Assembly: GCA_020725335.1 (NCBI GenBank)
Contig: DYFF01000007.1
Location: 186,001 to 250,000, forward strand
From: Thermodesulfovibrio sp.
GTDB lineage: Bacteria > Nitrospirota > Thermodesulfovibrionia > Thermodesulfovibrionales > Thermodesulfovibrionaceae
Direction of reading: 5' to 3'
DNA length: 64,000 bases
Shown here: piece by piece, positions 62,399-64,000 of the stretch
How the letters are laid out: each line of letters opens with the position of its first letter
How positions within the stretch are numbered: position 1 is the stretch's first letter
Notes under the pieces: model-generated
What the model was told of the DNA's origin: nothing
Databases searched by the model: none
Seen by the model: the letters and a program-made list of their open reading frames with translations, nothing else
Translations under genes and position numbers: made by a program

Positions 62399-63728
62399 TT
62401 AATATTAAATTCTTATTATCTGCCTTAATTTTTTCAGCCCACCATATTGATTTGTTTATTAATTCATCTTCATCAATAAACTGATGTCTTCCATTAATAA
62501 TTACAGGTTTCCCGTTTACGAAAACATCTTCAATATCAGAAGATTTTGCAGAATAAATTATCGTAGAATATATGTCATATATAGGTTGCAGATGAGGTTT
62601 TCTCAAATTCATAGTAACTACATCAGCTTTTTTCCCTACTTCAAGGCTTCCTATGTAATTTTCAAGTCCCAAAGCTTTTGCTGCCCATATCGTAAGCATT
62701 TTCATACAAGTCTTTACATCAACAACAGTAGGATCTCCAGTTATTCCTTTTTGCACTTTTGCAGCTATTGAAATTTCTTCTAATAAATCTAAATTATTAT
62801 TGCTTGCAGCACCATCTGTACCTAAACCAACCTTTACTCCCTTTTTCACCATCCTTGCTATTGGTGCAATACCGCTTGAAAGTTTTAGATTACTTTCTAT
62901 GCAATGTGATACTCCTACTCCAAAATTTGACATAATCTCTATTTCTTCTTCATCAACCCAAACTGAATGGGCTGCCAATACAGTTCCTTCAAAAAATCCT
63001 ATTTCTTTAAGATATTTAACTGGTCTCATTCCGTATTTCTTTATAGAATCTTCTACTTCATTAAATGTTTCACTAAGATGAATGTGAATTGGCACACCAA
63101 ACTTTAATGCAATCTCTTTTGATTTTAATAAAGTATCTTTACTACAGGTATAAATTGAATGAGGTGCTACAGAGGGAAATATAAATTCATCATTCTTATA
63201 TTTATTTATAAATTCTAAGGCTTTTGTGAGATAATCATCAGGTCCTCGTCCTGAAGGGGTTTCAAAATCAAGTATTCCCTGTCCTATAACTGCCTTGATC
63301 TTTAAATCCTTTGCCGCATTTGCTATACTATCAGTGAAAAAATACATATCGTTGAAAGTTGTGATACCATTTTTTAACATTTCAAGACAGGCAAGACATG
63401 TTCCATCATAAACAAATTCTTTGCTTAAAAATTTTCCTTCAAGAGGCCAAATATGTTCTCTCAACCATTGATATAATGGCAAGTCGTCAGCTATCCCTCT
63501 CAATAAAACCATAGCAGCATGAGTATGAGTATTAATAAAACCAGGCATTATTGCAGCGTCAGAATGACCATAAATAGGGATTGATGCAGTTTTATACTTT
63601 TTTAAAATCTCTTGAAAAGTGTTGATCTCAATAATTCTATCATCATCAATTACCAAAGCTCCGTTTTCGATTATTTCGTCATTTTCATTCATGGTTATTA
63701 GATATCTACCTCTTAAAATTGATTTCAT
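62361..63728 (-). CDS. mtaD: 5-methylthioadenosine/S-adenosylhomocysteine deaminase
   Basis: The 455-residue amidohydrolase deaminates MTA/SAH (and possibly adenosine) in the methionine and SAM recycling pathway. The metal site is visible as MPGFINTHTHAAMV, IHIHLSETFNEV, LAAHSVWV and GLGTDGAASNNNLDLL. The last ~18 residues (NKNLILKIFLFLYLIFIV) are hydrophobic, unlike the usual tail, and the codons for KIFLFLYLIFIV lie inside repeat copy B. The natural C-terminus was probably altered by the repeat. The ATG overlaps the glgB stop (ATGA) and is preceded by AAGGAGG. Confidence 0.92.
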   Translation of the reverse strand: MKSILRGRYLITMNENDEIIENGALVIDDDRIIEINTFQEILKKYKTASIPIYGHSDAAIMPGFINTHTHAAMVLLRGIADDLPLYQWLREHIWPLEGKFLSKEFVYDGTCLACLEMLKNGITTFNDMYFFTDSIANAAKDLKIKAVIGQGILDFETPSGRGPDDYLTKALEFINKYKNDEFIFPSVAPHSIYTCSKDTLLKSKEIALKFGVPIHIHLSETFNEVEDSIKKYGMRPVKYLKEIGFFEGTVLAAHSVWVDEEEIEIMSNFGVGVSHCIESNLKLSSGIAPIARMVKKGVKVGLGTDGAASNNNLDLLEEISIAAKVQKGITGDPTVVDVKTCMKMLTIWAAKALGLENYIGSLEVGKKADVVTMNLRKPHLQPIYDIYSTIIYSAKSSDIEDVFVNGKPVIINGRHQFIDEDELINKSIWWAEKIKADNKNLILKIFLFLYLIFIV

Positions 63729-64000
63729 ATAACCTCCTTTTTCAAAATAAAAACAGATAGAGGCGGTAATGTTAAGTTGAGACTATAAGGTTGGCCATGG
63801 AAACAAATATTTTCAGCATTAATTCCTCCAAAATTTCCAAGATTACTTCCACCATATTCAAATGAATCACTATTTAATATTTCTCTATAAAATCCAGCTT
63901 GAGGAACACCAATTCTGTAGTTAAATCTTGGAACAGGAGTAAAATTGAAGACAAATAATAAAAATTCTCTATCATCTTCACTCTTTCTAAGAAATGAAAT
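63725..64000 (-). CDS. glgB: 1,4-alpha-glucan branching enzyme, 3' end (runs off window)
   Basis: The last 91 codons of a glycogen branching enzyme are present. The reading frame is open from the window edge to TGA at 63727-63725. SDSFEYGGSNLGNFG, and QPYSLNLTLPPLSVFILKK at the end, are typical of the GlgB C-terminal beta domain, with FVFNFTPVPRFNYRIGVP before them. It indicates glycogen storage. The TGA overlaps the mtaD ATG, so the two genes are in one operon. Confidence 0.9.
   Translation of the reverse strand: MSFLRKSEDDREFLLFVFNFTPVPRFNYRIGVPQAGFYREILNSDSFEYGGSNLGNFGGINAENICFHGQPYSLNLTLPPLSVFILKKEVI

Overview
The window is a low-GC, gene-dense bacterial chromosome segment. Outer-membrane lipid A synthesis (LpxC), obligately anaerobic enzymes (indolepyruvate:ferredoxin oxidoreductase, adenosylcobalamin-type ribonucleotide reductase, rubredoxin with a ferritin-like partner, TusA/DsrE-type sulfur carrier), GC-rich stable RNAs in an AT-rich background and the overall gene content fit a thermophilic anaerobic Gram-negative such as Thermodesulfovibrio (Nitrospirota). 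The genus is inferred from gene content and memory, not from a search. Almost every base is coding, many neighbours overlap by 4-65 bp, and no phage, CRISPR array, rRNA or intact insertion sequence is visible.

Layout. 1-1179: 5' part of citramalate synthase. 1263-6966: aryl-acid/2-oxoacid cluster, with iorA facing the operon iorB-paaK-ACT-paaK-ACT, and a divergent LysR regulator whose promoter shares one palindromic -35 hexamer with iorB. 6966-19097: DsbC-like lipoprotein, murA, rel/spoT, moxR-DUF58-transglutaminase-tsaC, Mn-pyrophosphatase, folK, OsmC and lpxC. 19210-24350: tldD, B12/radical SAM, recN, dapA. 24464-35447: bioC-like gene on the plus strand, then a long minus-strand run argG-dprA-orf-topA-SRP RNA-dnaX-ybaB-recR-rodZ-like-rnr; the end of topA is encoded inside the SRP RNA gene. 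35554-39415: aspS and a small/HDOD/GGDEF signalling operon. 39395-42942: zapA, coiled-coil partner, slt, aroC. 42984-47119: flavin reductase, nrdJ, yacG-dapB, ferritin-like protein and rubredoxin. 47120-55261: PBP1A, ketopantoate reductase, class V aminotransferase-serA-purA-comF. 55265-63728: YedF-like protein, DppC/DppB permeases, ferredoxin protein, TrmN6-like methyltransferase, archaeal-type thymidylate synthase-like protein, GGDEF sensor, tRNA-Ala and tRNA-Ile, MTA/SAH deaminase, and the 3' end of glgB.

Themes. Many first genes of transcription units (iorB, lysR, folK, yacG, PBP1A, probably cimA) have a -10 box 5-11 bases before the ATG and no Shine-Dalgarno sequence, so leaderless initiation looks common. 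Genes inside operons mostly carry good AGGAGG-type sites. The items most worth a second look are the shared-hexamer iorB/lysR promoter pair, the topA/SRP RNA overlap, a DUF58 gene with no standard start codon, a dispersed intergenic repeat that has apparently extended the mtaD reading frame, and the IorA lacking its usual ferredoxin domain next to a duplicated PaaK-ACT module.
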